Source: JBOGXA01 sp050694175
GTDB lineage: Bacteria > Actinomycetota > CADDZG01 > WHSQ01
Assembly: GCA_050694175.1 (NCBI GenBank)
Contig: JBOGXA010000001.1
Span: forward strand, 62,001-126,000
Direction of reading: 5' to 3'
Length of the DNA: 64,000 nucleotides
Positions within the stretch are counted from its first letter, which is position 1; each line of letters begins with the position of its first letter. Positions 43,537 to 52,974 of this stretch are shown in pieces. The position numbers and the translations under genes are program-made. The notes beneath the pieces are model-generated. The model was given only the letters and a program-made list of their open reading frames with translations. It made no database searches and had not been told where the DNA came from.

Positions 43537-45150
43537 CTACAGATAACCGAGGTTACGCAGGGATTCCTCGATCCGTGCTTCGTCTTTCGCCGTATAGGGC
43601 GATGACTCGATGCCCTCTCCGGCTAGTGGCAAGTCCACGTCGAGGACCTCGATGGAGCGCGTATCGAGCATCTGGCGGGGGATGTGCTCGGCGAGAACAC
43701 GTCCATCTGTGGGCAGCACGTCGAGCCCGGCAAGATGCAGCACCGTCGGCGCGATGTCGTAGACGGTCGCGCTGCCGTTCGTCGATGCCTTCACCCCCGG
43801 CCCGGCGATCCCGAAGACGCCGTCCATGTGGTGGAAACCGCGCGGCTGGTCTCGGTAGTCGGTCAGCGTCGATGCAGCGTAGAGGCCATCGGAGAGTTCG
43901 TATGAGTACTGCCTGCAAACCGGGAAAAGATCGGGCGCCCCCTCCGCCTCCGGTCCGTTCATGACCTCTTCGCGCCGGAAGATCTCGTCGAGCACCGGCT
44001 TCCCGTCGTCCGGATCGGTCCAGTCCGAGAATCGCTCGATGACCTCATCGCGCACCGTCTCGTACTCCGACTCAGGGACAACGCCGTAGGGCTCGCGACC
44101 ACAGAGATTGACGTAGATGCCCTGCTGCGGGTTCGGTGCCGAGAACGCCTTCGTGTTCGACCAGTCGATCACATGAGCCATCGACTTTGCTCTCCGGTAG
44201 GCCTGCGTCGGGATGACTTTCTTTATCCTCCACGCCATTCGTCGCAGGCTGCTGCTTGCCGCGATCTTCCCCAGACCGGAGACCCCCAAGAGCCCCCACT
44301 GCATGAGCGCCAAGTTGACATTGACGGACTTGTCCTTGCCCTGGAAGCCGTGATCGGACATCGTGATCACGAATCCCTCCGGTCCGGCCCATTCGAGGAG
44401 ATCGCCGATGACCTCATCCATCTCGTCGAAGAACCGCCAGGCCCGGTTGCGGATGGGCGCCGCCTCCGGGCGGAAGAAGTGCTCATAACGTGGATCGAGG
44501 TACTTGTAGTGAACGTGCATGAGTCTGTCTGGCGCTTCCAGGACGACAAACATGATTCCTACTTCTCCTCGTTCCTCGAGTAGATAAGAGAGCGTCCGTC
44601 GCTTTGTCCTCAGATTGCGCGAGAGTCGTTCGATGATGTCGGCTGAGCGCCAGTCCTCCTCATAGTTGACCTCGATATCGATTTCGTAGCCACCCGTCTT
44701 TTCGACGATTTGATGAAGAAGGTCGTCGGGATGGGTGAAGTTGGGCGGCACCCCGCCTTCGTTCTCCGGCGTCATCATGCCCGACACTGCCCAGCCCTGA
44801 ACCGGCGGAGGTGGATACGTCATGGGGATGTTGAACAAACCCATCTCCACTCCCTGCGCGTTCGCCGCGTTCCAGATCGCAGGTGTCGCAACGCGATCGA
44901 GTCTCACCAGCCCACCCCTGCGCTGCGCATTGCCGAGTGTGAAACCGAAGATCCCGTGCTTTCCTGGATTCACCCCTGTAAAGATCGAGGTCCACCCGGG
45001 TGGGGTGAATGGCGGAACGGTGGACGTAAGGACGCCTGATGCCCCGTCATCGAGTAATCGCTTCAGCCTCGGCATCACCCCGGCTTCGAAGGCGGGAGCC
45101 AGAACCGAGGACGTGATCCCGTCGATGCCGAGCATCAGGACTTTGTTCAC
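43537..45150 (-). CDS. Alkaline-phosphatase-superfamily (type I phosphodiesterase) protein
   Basis: A 537-aa enzyme of the alkaline phosphatase fold, without signal or membrane segment. MLGIDGITSSVL has the first metal Asp, TPPGWTSIFTGVNPGKHGIFGF the nucleophile region, and MSDHGFQGK plus HHMDGVFGI the other metal ligands. This is a conventional domain order, unlike 34441 and 37636. The family acts on nucleotide-sugars, phospholipids or phosphoglycans. GTG 45150 follows AAGGTGG. It sits between two GT2 genes, so a glycan or lipid-linked substrate is likely. Confidence 0.82.
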   Translation of the reverse strand: MNKVLMLGIDGITSSVLAPAFEAGVMPRLKRLLDDGASGVLTSTVPPFTPPGWTSIFTGVNPGKHGIFGFTLGNAQRRGGLVRLDRVATPAIWNAANAQGVEMGLFNIPMTYPPPPVQGWAVSGMMTPENEGGVPPNFTHPDDLLHQIVEKTGGYEIDIEVNYEEDWRSADIIERLSRNLRTKRRTLSYLLEERGEVGIMFVVLEAPDRLMHVHYKYLDPRYEHFFRPEAAPIRNRAWRFFDEMDEVIGDLLEWAGPEGFVITMSDHGFQGKDKSVNVNLALMQWGLLGVSGLGKIAASSSLRRMAWRIKKVIPTQAYRRAKSMAHVIDWSNTKAFSAPNPQQGIYVNLCGREPYGVVPESEYETVRDEVIERFSDWTDPDDGKPVLDEIFRREEVMNGPEAEGAPDLFPVCRQYSYELSDGLYAASTLTDYRDQPRGFHHMDGVFGIAGPGVKASTNGSATVYDIAPTVLHLAGLDVLPTDGRVLAEHIPRQMLDTRSIEVLDVDLPLAGEGIESSPYTAKDEARIEESLRNLGYL

Positions 45151-45264
45151 GAAGCCACCTTTTTCCCTAAGCCGCGCGCTGCAGGATACCGAGTCAGCTG
45201 CAGCGTGACGGGGTCGATGGCGAGCGCAGTCCACCGGTCGGCAGGCGTCTTCGCCCCGACATCG

Positions 45265-46227
45265 TCACAGAGAGCCACGCGCCTTCTCGACGACAGGATC
45301 GATGAGTCCCTTCCGGCGGGCTTGCTCCCATGCTCCGACCACAATCCCCGAGATCAGCCCCGAGTCACGCCTGAAGACAGCCTGGCCGATATTCAGTATG
45401 AGTAATCCCAAGAACCCCCACCACAGCGCAACCTTGTGCTTGAGATCCTGTGGCATGTTCTTTCGATAGAGATATAGGTGATTGGAAAGCTTCATGCGTT
45501 GGAGCTGGGATTCAGCCAGGCGCGACGTCTCCGTTTTTAAGTGGTCGCACCTCGCTCTGGGCGTCTGCACGAGGACGAAGCGTCGTGAGACGCGATACGT
45601 GAAGTCGATATCTTCCTTGTCCGCGTAGCCCGCGAGCGCCTCGTCGAAACGTTCGTTCTCGAACACCTTCCGACGAAACGACATGAAGTACCCAAGGAAG
45701 CAGTCGACCCTCCGCACACCTGCGGACTCCAGTACTCCCTCGACCCAGAACCCCGATCGCATCCTGCCGCTCGCCTCGGGCCACCAGCCACCGATCCCGA
45801 AGAGCCTCCGCCACAGAACGGAGATGCTGCGCGGACTAGATGGATGGGTTGGGGTTGGTCCCACTCCGCCAAGCTCCGGGCCCCAGCGCTCGTATTCCTT
45901 GAGGATCTCCTCGTGGCAGTCGGGCTCCAGGTAAACGTCGTCGTCTATCAGAAAGACGGGATCGCCGCGCGTTCGATCGATGCCAATGTTCCGTTGCACA
46001 GTGAGGCCGCGGGGAGCGGGGTGATGGTAGTCGAGAGAGAGCCCCACTCCGGCGCACAGCTGCTCGACGGTCGCGCGCACGGGAGACTCCGCGCTGGAGT
46101 CGATGACACACAGTTCCTTCGGCAACACCGTCTGGAGGACCAGGCTTTCTACTGCCCTGAGGAGTTCTTCCGGCCGGTCCCTCGTGGCGATGATGAAAGA
46201 GGAACGGCTTTCTGTTCGCTCAGTCAT
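45265..46227 (-). CDS. Family 2 glycosyltransferase with C-terminal membrane helix
   Basis: About 320 aa. SFIIATRDRPEELLRAVESL starts the GT-A fold, IDDDVYLEPDC holds the DxD site, and YADKEDIDFTYRVS contains the ED acceptor-site motif. A hydrophobic helix near residue 275 (ALWWGFLGLLILNIGQAVF) may tether it to the membrane. It resembles rhamnosyl-/galactofuranosyl-type transferases. ATG 46227 is preferred; a GTG/ATG 15 codons upstream is possible. Confidence 0.82.
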   Translation of the reverse strand: MTERTESRSSFIIATRDRPEELLRAVESLVLQTVLPKELCVIDSSAESPVRATVEQLCAGVGLSLDYHHPAPRGLTVQRNIGIDRTRGDPVFLIDDDVYLEPDCHEEILKEYERWGPELGGVGPTPTHPSSPRSISVLWRRLFGIGGWWPEASGRMRSGFWVEGVLESAGVRRVDCFLGYFMSFRRKVFENERFDEALAGYADKEDIDFTYRVSRRFVLVQTPRARCDHLKTETSRLAESQLQRMKLSNHLYLYRKNMPQDLKHKVALWWGFLGLLILNIGQAVFRRDSGLISGIVVGAWEQARRKGLIDPVVEKARGSL

Positions 46228-46333
46228 ATCGGGGCAGGGTAACAGGAGCGACCTCTGGTTCTCATCGCGCAATCCCAGTCGTGCGAAGACGTTGCTTGAA
46301 GTTCTGGTTCATGTGCATGAGGCTATCCGAGGG

Positions 46334-47101
46334 TCACCGTCGTCCCGCCGCCCGCCCCTTTTGAAATCGCTGGCGCAGTACTCGGGCCACAAACAGCGGG
46401 TTCCCGATCAAGTAGCGTCGCCACATTCGGCGTGGCTCGAGGACAAAGCGGTGGACCCACTCGAGACCGATGCGGTTCATCCAGGCCGGGGCGCGCCGCA
46501 CTCTTCCGGCCTGGAAATCGAAGAATGCACCCACGCCAACCCCGATCCGAGCGCCCGTCTTGTCGAGATGTTCGTCGAGCCAGCGTTCCTGCTCGGGATT
46601 TCCGAGCGCCACCAACAGCAGCTTCGCTCCGGAGTTGCGAATCGTGCCGAGCACGTCGTCCAATTCTGCCGGGGTGAAGTACCCATCCCGCACTCCGACC
46701 ACCTCAAGGCCGCGGATCTGCGCCGCGAGGAGACTCGCGGCGTGGTCCGCGACCCCTGGCTTCGCGCCCAGGAAGTAAACGGGCCAACCCTTTTCGGAGG
46801 CAAGCTGCAGGACCAGGGGGGTGAAGTGGTTGCCGTTCAGGTCTGCCGGGAAGCGCTCCCCGAGCAGGAGCCCTCCGAGCATCACACCCTTGCCGTCGTT
46901 CAAGACGAGATCGGCTCGGCGGAGCACGTCGGCATAAGCCAGATCGCTCACGGCCGAGTTGAGAGTGTGCGCATTCGCGTGGAAAACAAGCGCCGGTGCG
47001 TCCTGCTCGTGCAGCGTTGCCACGGCCGCGAGCGCGGCCTCAGTGGTCAGCCGCGCGAGTTTGAGGCCGAGAACATCTATTGCAGGCACTTCGCTGTTCA
47101 C
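46334..47101 (-). CDS. WecG/TagA/CpsF family glycosyltransferase
   Basis: A 255-aa GT26-family enzyme that adds a sugar (ManNAc-type in known members) to a lipid-linked precursor at the inner membrane face. FHANAHTLNSAVSD, LNDGKGVMLGG, VYFLGAKPGVADHAA, LLLVALGNPEQERWLDEH and GVGAFFDFQAGRVRRAP are the family blocks. GTG 47101 was chosen because the sequence before it is not conserved-looking. It heads the minus-strand glycan group. Confidence 0.9.
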   Translation of the reverse strand: MNSEVPAIDVLGLKLARLTTEAALAAVATLHEQDAPALVFHANAHTLNSAVSDLAYADVLRRADLVLNDGKGVMLGGLLLGERFPADLNGNHFTPLVLQLASEKGWPVYFLGAKPGVADHAASLLAAQIRGLEVVGVRDGYFTPAELDDVLGTIRNSGAKLLLVALGNPEQERWLDEHLDKTGARIGVGVGAFFDFQAGRVRRAPAWMNRIGLEWVHRFVLEPRRMWRRYLIGNPLFVARVLRQRFQKGRAAGRR

Positions 47102-47296
47102 AAGGGGCAGTATGCCAGCGCAACATGGGCGTTGTGCTGCTCGTGGACCAGAGGTAGGCTCCGCTCCTGCGGGGATTCGACCCTCAGTAGCCCGTCCCAC
47201 ATCTATGCGGCTCCCGAGCTCCGTTGAACGTCAAGAGGGCCGGCGAGCGACAATGTAGGCGCGAGGCCACTGAAGAAAGTTCGACGCGGGGAATCC
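47102..47296. other. Divergent intergenic region of the glycan cluster
   Basis: This stretch separates wecG (minus) from the flavoprotein gene (plus) and must hold both promoters. I see no strong palindrome or clear -35/-10 pair. GGGGAATCC before 47297 is the ribosome site of the plus gene. Confidence 0.4.
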
Positions 47297-48646
47297 ATGA
47301 CAGACACACCTCGAGTTGTGATCATCGGTGCAGGCCCGTGTGGCCTGGGGTGCGGCCGCGAGCTGAGCCGGCTTGGTCACGACAACTGGATCGTCTACGA
47401 GCAACACGACTACGTGGGAGGCCACGCCTCCTCGCACGTCGACCCTCAAGGTTTTCTTTGGGACGAGGGCGGCCATGTGGTGTTCAGCCACTTCGGCGAG
47501 TTTGACCGGCTGCTCGAAGAGGTCATGGGAGACGACGTCTACCATCACGAGAGGTCGTCGTACATTCGGTTCGACGATCGTTGGGTTCCCTACCCCTTTC
47601 AGAACAACCTGCGTCATCTCCCCCCGGAAGTTGCTTACGAATGCCTACTGGGACTCATCGAAGCACCCGGCGGCGACCCCACCGGGGACTTCGCCGCGTG
47701 GATGGAAGCGACCTTCGGCGGTGGGATAACCCATCACTTCATGCGACCGTACAACTTCAAGGTATGGGCCACTCCGCCTGAACGCATGGCCGCTCAATGG
47801 ATAGGGGAGCGCGTCAGCGTTGTCGACTACCGCGGTGCAATCAGGACCATCGTGTTCGAGGAAGACGACGTCGCGTGGGGGCCTAACAACCTCTTCATGT
47901 TCCCGGCCGAGGGCGGCACCGGTGAAATCTACAGACGCCTCGCTCTTCTATACACCGATCGCATTCACACCGGGCGCGCGATCGTAGCGGTCGATGCCGA
48001 GGAGAAGGCGGTGCGGTTCGCGGACGGCAGCGAGGAGAACTACGACCATCTCGTCTCTACCATGCCCCTCGATCTGCTCGTCAAAGTCTTGGCGCACTGC
48101 CCGGGGGAGGTGCGTGATGCGAGTCGCGATCTCGAGCACACGGGCGTGTTCACGGTCGGGATCGGCTTCGAGACGCCGCTAAAGGACGACAAATCGTGGC
48201 TCTACTTCCCCCAGGACAACACGAACTTCTACCGGGCGACGAACTTCGCAAAATACTCTCCCGCCAACGTTCCCGGCGGCGACACGAGCAGATATTGCGC
48301 GTATATGACCGAGGTGTCGTACTCCCACTACAAGCAGGAGCCGCGCGCTGGGTTGGAAGAGCGCGTCGAGCGAGGACTACACGCTGCCGGGGTAGTGGAG
48401 GGTCGCCCGGCCGTTGCGTCGGTGCACGTGATCGACTCGGATTACGCCTATCCGGTACCCACGTTGAAACGCGATCCAGCGCTTGCGATCGTTCAGCCCT
48501 GGTTGATGGGCAACGACATCTACTCGCGCGGTCGCTTTGGCTCCTGGAAATACGAGATCGGCAACATGGACCACTCCGTGAAGATGGGTTCCGATGTTGC
48601 CCGGCGGATAGTCACCGGGGCCGAAGAGGAGATCTGGTCGGTTTGA
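47297..48646 (+). CDS. FAD-dependent oxidoreductase, UDP-galactopyranose-mutase-like
   Basis: A 449-aa flavoprotein. VVIIGAGPCGLGCGREL is the FAD-binding motif, followed by YVGGHASSH and WDEGGHVVFS. RPYNFKVWATPPERMAAQW resembles the active-site region of UDP-galactopyranose mutase and related NAD(P)-binding amine-oxidase-like proteins. In a glycan cluster, mutation of a nucleotide-sugar ring is likely, but the exact substrate is inferred. Confidence 0.8.
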   Translation: MTDTPRVVIIGAGPCGLGCGRELSRLGHDNWIVYEQHDYVGGHASSHVDPQGFLWDEGGHVVFSHFGEFDRLLEEVMGDDVYHHERSSYIRFDDRWVPYPFQNNLRHLPPEVAYECLLGLIEAPGGDPTGDFAAWMEATFGGGITHHFMRPYNFKVWATPPERMAAQWIGERVSVVDYRGAIRTIVFEEDDVAWGPNNLFMFPAEGGTGEIYRRLALLYTDRIHTGRAIVAVDAEEKAVRFADGSEENYDHLVSTMPLDLLVKVLAHCPGEVRDASRDLEHTGVFTVGIGFETPLKDDKSWLYFPQDNTNFYRATNFAKYSPANVPGGDTSRYCAYMTEVSYSHYKQEPRAGLEERVERGLHAAGVVEGRPAVASVHVIDSDYAYPVPTLKRDPALAIVQPWLMGNDIYSRGRFGSWKYEIGNMDHSVKMGSDVARRIVTGAEEEIWSV

Positions 48647-48670
48647 GGTGGGGGCCGCTGTGGCCCGCGC

Positions 48671-50173
48671 TCAATCCCCGAGGGCTCGGAATGCGTCGAC
48701 CCCCTCGGTTTCGTACTCTTCGCTGACTTCTTGGGGCAGTCCCTCACAACTCCGTTCTTCGAGAATCAGCTTTCGCTTCCGGGCGCTCTTATCCTGAGTG
48801 AAGTCGAACGCGTCCAGCATGTTGTTGGCACGGCAGTCTCGTTCGGTCAGGCAATCGAGCCCGTGGATCGTCTCGACGAACTTGACCATTGACGAGAACT
48901 CGTAGAGCGTGTTGTCGACGTATCCCTCCACCGTCCACGGCGAGATGATCAGCAGGGGAACGCGGGGACCAAGCCCCATGATGTCGAAGTGGGGCGGAGG
49001 CACATGATCGTAGAAGCCGCCGAAGTCGTCCCACGTGACGATGATCGCGGTGTTCTTCCAATACTTTGAACGCATGATCTCGTTGACCACCTCAACCGTC
49101 CAGTTCTCACCCAGGCACACGCTCGGCCCCCCGGGATGTTCGTTGTAACCGCTTGGGGGGATGATCCAGGAAACCTCGCGCAGACGCTCGTTGCGGATGT
49201 CGGAGAGGACTCGGTCTTGAGGCATCACGTTCGGTCCCCAGTACTTCGAGAACCGGATGTGGCGGATCGCAAGCATGGCGTTGAACCACGAGTCGTCGAC
49301 ATCGTAGTAGCGCCAGGAGATCCCGGCCTCGTTGAGGAGATCTGGTAACACCTTGAAATTGAAGCAAGGATGGACCTGCTCCCAGTACGCACCGATACTT
49401 TCGACCTCGGCCCGTTCCTCGAAGTCCATAACGAGCCGCCGCTCTTTCTTAGCTAGCTTCTGGAAGCGCCATACCCTTTCGTCCTGATCGTCGCAGTAGC
49501 CAATGCCACCGACTCCGCCTTCCTTGTTTCCGACCACCCGACCGGCCTGGGCCCCCACCGTGTAGAGATGCTGTGGGAATGTGGGGCCATACATTGACGA
49601 GTGCATCCGATCGCCGAGTACGAAGTTGTCGGCGTATGCCCAGTAGTTCGGTATGCCCTTGCGCGTAAAGGCGGAGTATCCATTCAGGGTCTTGCCGTTG
49701 TAGACCTTGTCGAAGCCGTCCATCCGCCCGCCGTTGATGCTGTTGACTCCGGCAAAGAAGTCGTGACCGAGATCCGGTTCCAGGACATCGGTCGCGACCG
49801 ACAGCTTGACGACGCGGCCGTCGGACGTTTTTCCCCTCGTGGCTCCGTCCGCTCCGGGGTAGCGCCCGAAGTAGTTGTCGAAGCTGCGGTTCTCTTTGAT
49901 GATCATGACCACGTGCTTGATCTTCTTGGCGGCGAGTTCTTGAACGTCGGGGGTCGACTGACCCTCCCTGAAGACCTCTCGGCCCGGTTGAAGGCCGGCC
50001 GCCTTGTCCGGGGAGTCCTCTCGGGTGAGCAGGTTCGCCCCCCCAACGACCGCCAGCAGAAGGACCAACACGAGTAGCGTCCGTCTCCGCCGGGCGATCA
50101 TCCTCCGCCGCGCCGCCCGCCTCCGCATCACCTCGTCGGGGACCGGGGCGTGGTTCGGTTCATCCGAGTGCAT
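48671..50173 (-). CDS. Phospholipase C/acid phosphatase-type phosphoesterase, membrane-anchored
   Basis: A 500-aa phosphoesterase (PF04185-type). An Arg-rich N-terminus and a helix at residues 32-50 tether it outside the membrane. The catalytic domain shows HVVMIIKENRSFDNYFGRYP, DNFVLGDRMHSSMYGPTFPQ and IVTWDDFGGFYDHVPPP, the family motifs near the metal site. Such enzymes cleave phospholipids or other phosphoesters. It ends convergent to the flavoprotein gene. Confidence 0.86.
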   Translation of the reverse strand: MHSDEPNHAPVPDEVMRRRAARRRMIARRRRTLLVLVLLLAVVGGANLLTREDSPDKAAGLQPGREVFREGQSTPDVQELAAKKIKHVVMIIKENRSFDNYFGRYPGADGATRGKTSDGRVVKLSVATDVLEPDLGHDFFAGVNSINGGRMDGFDKVYNGKTLNGYSAFTRKGIPNYWAYADNFVLGDRMHSSMYGPTFPQHLYTVGAQAGRVVGNKEGGVGGIGYCDDQDERVWRFQKLAKKERRLVMDFEERAEVESIGAYWEQVHPCFNFKVLPDLLNEAGISWRYYDVDDSWFNAMLAIRHIRFSKYWGPNVMPQDRVLSDIRNERLREVSWIIPPSGYNEHPGGPSVCLGENWTVEVVNEIMRSKYWKNTAIIVTWDDFGGFYDHVPPPHFDIMGLGPRVPLLIISPWTVEGYVDNTLYEFSSMVKFVETIHGLDCLTERDCRANNMLDAFDFTQDKSARKRKLILEERSCEGLPQEVSEEYETEGVDAFRALGD

Positions 50174-50282
50174 TCGCGCGATTGTGGCACACGGCCGGGG
50201 GGACGCCTCGACGGCCGCGACGGTCGCCGTGAAGCCACGGGATACTGTGCCTCCATGTCCTTACCCATCCGTTCACGAAGCC

Positions 50283-51065
50283 GTGGATAACGCGAACGAT
50301 CGCAGTAAGAACGTTGGACGGCGCACGGCGAGGACGGGGGCTGCGCTTTTCGTTCTCGCCGTCGTTGCGGCTTTGATGGTGTTCACGGCGACGGAGGAGC
50401 GCGACCTCGAGGGCAGCGGCGCGGCTTCCACCGGCGTTGCTCCCACTGCAACCCAGGATCTCCCCTGCCCCCAGGTCGAGGCACCATCCTCGTCTCCCCG
50501 GCAGTACGACGAAGCTCCCGATCTCGACCTGCAGCCGCGGGTCGACTACACCGCCGTGATCAGGACCTCGTGCGGCGATATCGAACTTGACCTTCTCGAG
50601 ACCGAGGCGCCGCGAACGGTGGCCAATTTTGTCTTCCTTGCCGATGATGGTTTCTACAACGGCCTGACATGGCATCGCATCGAGCGTAATTTCGTGGTCG
50701 GTACCGGCGACCCCAACGGCATCATCGGTCGCGAGCCGGACGGGCCCGGCTATACGATCCCGGACGAGTTTCCACCGCCAAAGAGTGAGTATGTGTACGG
50801 CATGGTGGCGATGACCAATGAAGGGCCGGGCACGGGAGGGAGTCAGTTCTTCATCGTCGTTCATGATCCCGAAGGAAAGAGGGAGCATTCAGGAATCAAT
50901 TCTGTGTACTCGATCTTCGGCAGCGTGGCGGAGTCCTCATTCGACACGCTTGACAAGATCGCCGGCATGCCGGTAAAAGGCCGCGACGCTATGAACGCGT
51001 CGCGACCGGTCGTTCCTGTTTACATTGAGTCCGTTGAGGTCCGAAGGGACGGGCCCGCGCGCTAA
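50283..51065 (+). CDS. Membrane-anchored cyclophilin-type peptidyl-prolyl isomerase
   Basis: About 260 aa. A helix (GAALFVLAVVAALMVFTA) near residue 20 anchors it, then a low-complexity linker, and from residue 95 the cyclophilin domain: VIRTSCGDIELDL, FYNGLTWHRI with the catalytic-loop Arg, and GTGGSQFFIV with the conserved Gln/Phe. It assists folding of exported proteins. GTG 50283 is chosen because it sits just before the anchor; GTG 50247 is possible. SLC13 gene follows after 21 nt. Confidence 0.87.
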   Translation: MDNANDRSKNVGRRTARTGAALFVLAVVAALMVFTATEERDLEGSGAASTGVAPTATQDLPCPQVEAPSSSPRQYDEAPDLDLQPRVDYTAVIRTSCGDIELDLLETEAPRTVANFVFLADDGFYNGLTWHRIERNFVVGTGDPNGIIGREPDGPGYTIPDEFPPPKSEYVYGMVAMTNEGPGTGGSQFFIVVHDPEGKREHSGINSVYSIFGSVAESSFDTLDKIAGMPVKGRDAMNASRPVVPVYIESVEVRRDGPAR

Positions 51066-51086
51066 AGGACGCAACTGGGTGGAGAC

Positions 51087-52877
51087 ATGAACCTCGACGC
51101 TTGGATCACTTTGATCGTCGCTGTGGCGACCCTGGTTGCCCTCGCCTCCGACCGCTTCTCGCCGGCGCTGGTCATGGCCGGCGCCGTAACGGCACTTCTC
51201 GTCGTGGGTGTGATCGACCAAGAGGGAGCCCTCGCAGGCTTCTCCAACGATGCTCCCATCACGGTTGCAGCCCTCTATATCCTCGCCGGCGCGGTCAAGA
51301 TAACTGGAGCGCTCGAGCAGATCACCGAGCGAGTGCTGGGTAGCAACGGGCAAGAGGGTCACGGAGAGTCACGACGAACGCTTGCCCGCATTCTCTATCC
51401 GTCGATGTCGGCGTCGGCATTCATCGCCAATACACCACTGGTGGCCATGATCGCGCCGCGGGTGTTGACCTGGGCGCGGCGCACCGGACGCTCGGCGTCC
51501 CGCTATCTCATGCCGTTGAGCTATGCCATCATCTTCGGAGGCTGCATCACTTTGATCGGGACCTCCACCAACCTCGTTGTCTCCGGGCTTCTGCGCCAGT
51601 TCGGCTATCCCCCGCTCGGCCTTTTCGAGATTACGGGTGTGGGCCTTCCCATCGCTCTCGTCGGGGTGACGGCAATCGTGCTCCTGGCGCCGCGGCTCCT
51701 AAAGGTCCGGCATAGTCCGGATGAGTCAATCGGTGAGCAAGTCCGACGCTTCACGGTCGAGATGGAGGTCGGTCACGGCAGTTCCCTCGTGGGCCAGACG
51801 GTCGCGGGGGCGGGCCTGCGGCAACTGGAAGGCGTCTTCCTGGTCGAAATCGAGCGCGATGGCCGTACGATCTCCCCCGTCACGCCTCGGGAGTTGCTGG
51901 GGGCGGGGGACAGGCTGACTTTCAGCGGAAACGTCTCTCGCATCCTCGATCTGCAAGCCATCCCGGGGCTTGTCTCCGCGGAGCACCGGCATTTCGAGGT
52001 GGTGGGCCAGAACCCCGGCCGCGCTTTCTACGAGGTCGTTATCGGTGAGAGCTCCCCGCTCGTGGGCTCGACACTTAAGGAGTCAGGTTTTCGTGCCCGC
52101 TACGGCGCTGCGGTGGTCGCCATCCACCGGGCCGGGGAGGCGGTGGCCGGCAAGCTCGGAGAGATCCGGCTGCGGGCGGGGGACTTGCTGCTGGTGCTCG
52201 GGAGCCCCGACTTCCGCCGAACCTGGCGGGAAAAGCAGGACTTCTTGGTCGTCGTACCGCTGGCCGAGGGCCGGCCGTTGCGCCGGGAGAAGGCGCGCAT
52301 CGTGGAGATACTGACCCTTGGTCTCATATTGGTGGCGGGAACGGGCCTCTTGGATCTCCTTCAGACATCGCTGCTCATCGCGATCGCACTGGTCGGATTC
52401 AAGATCATCACGGTGTCCGAAGCTCGTGCCTCGGTGGATCTCGAAGTGATCGTTTTGATGGCGACCAGCTTCGGATTGGGAATCGCGATCAACGAAAGTG
52501 GCCTTGCGAGCGAGGTAGCGGGGCTGGTCGTCGACGTCTTCCAGCCGCTTGGCGATCTTGGAGTGCTTGCCGGAATACTGATCGCGACGATGCTGATGAC
52601 CGAGCTTCTCTCCAACAACGCAGCCGCCGTCCTGATGTTTCCCATCGCCCTGGCGGCCGCGGAGCAGGCAAGCCTCAATCCGCGACCCTTTGCGATAGTC
52701 ATTCTGTTCGGTGCAACGCTGTCGTTTCTCACACCGATCGGCTATCAGACCAATACGCTGGTGTGGAGCATGGGGGGATACAAGTACGGAGACTTCGCCC
52801 GGCTCGGTGCTCCCCTCACCCTTCTGACGATCGTCATGATCCTGGTGATGGTCCCCTTGCTGTTCCCGCTGCGCTGA
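51087..52877 (+). CDS. SLC13-family permease with two TrkA-C (RCK_C) domains
   Basis: A 596-aa ion-coupled transporter. Hydrophobic helices fill residues 5-200 and 400-596; the loop between (about 210-375) holds two RCK_C domains, each with an LVG-type motif (GSSLVGQTVAGAGLRQ, SSPLVGSTLKESGFRA). Substrate motifs SASAFIANTPLVAMI and ELLSNNAAAVLMFPI match the SNT-type repeats of the DASS group, which carry anions such as sulfate or dicarboxylates with sodium. TGGAGAC precedes the ATG. Confidence 0.88.
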   Translation: MNLDAWITLIVAVATLVALASDRFSPALVMAGAVTALLVVGVIDQEGALAGFSNDAPITVAALYILAGAVKITGALEQITERVLGSNGQEGHGESRRTLARILYPSMSASAFIANTPLVAMIAPRVLTWARRTGRSASRYLMPLSYAIIFGGCITLIGTSTNLVVSGLLRQFGYPPLGLFEITGVGLPIALVGVTAIVLLAPRLLKVRHSPDESIGEQVRRFTVEMEVGHGSSLVGQTVAGAGLRQLEGVFLVEIERDGRTISPVTPRELLGAGDRLTFSGNVSRILDLQAIPGLVSAEHRHFEVVGQNPGRAFYEVVIGESSPLVGSTLKESGFRARYGAAVVAIHRAGEAVAGKLGEIRLRAGDLLLVLGSPDFRRTWREKQDFLVVVPLAEGRPLRREKARIVEILTLGLILVAGTGLLDLLQTSLLIAIALVGFKIITVSEARASVDLEVIVLMATSFGLGIAINESGLASEVAGLVVDVFQPLGDLGVLAGILIATMLMTELLSNNAAAVLMFPIALAAAEQASLNPRPFAIVILFGATLSFLTPIGYQTNTLVWSMGGYKYGDFARLGAPLTLLTIVMILVMVPLLFPLR

Positions 52878-52974
52878 CCGCCGAGGGACGAAGTGCATGG
52901 CTCGCTTGCGACAGTTGCAGATGGACTGCATGATTGTTCTGCAAGGCCCGGCGAGACGGACGAAGGAGAAACAG

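Noticed and set aside
50004..50282. N-terminal extension of the cyclophilin frame
   Set aside because: The first 90 residues are antisense to the phosphoesterase gene and do not resemble a cyclophilin; the anchor helix follows GTG 50283.
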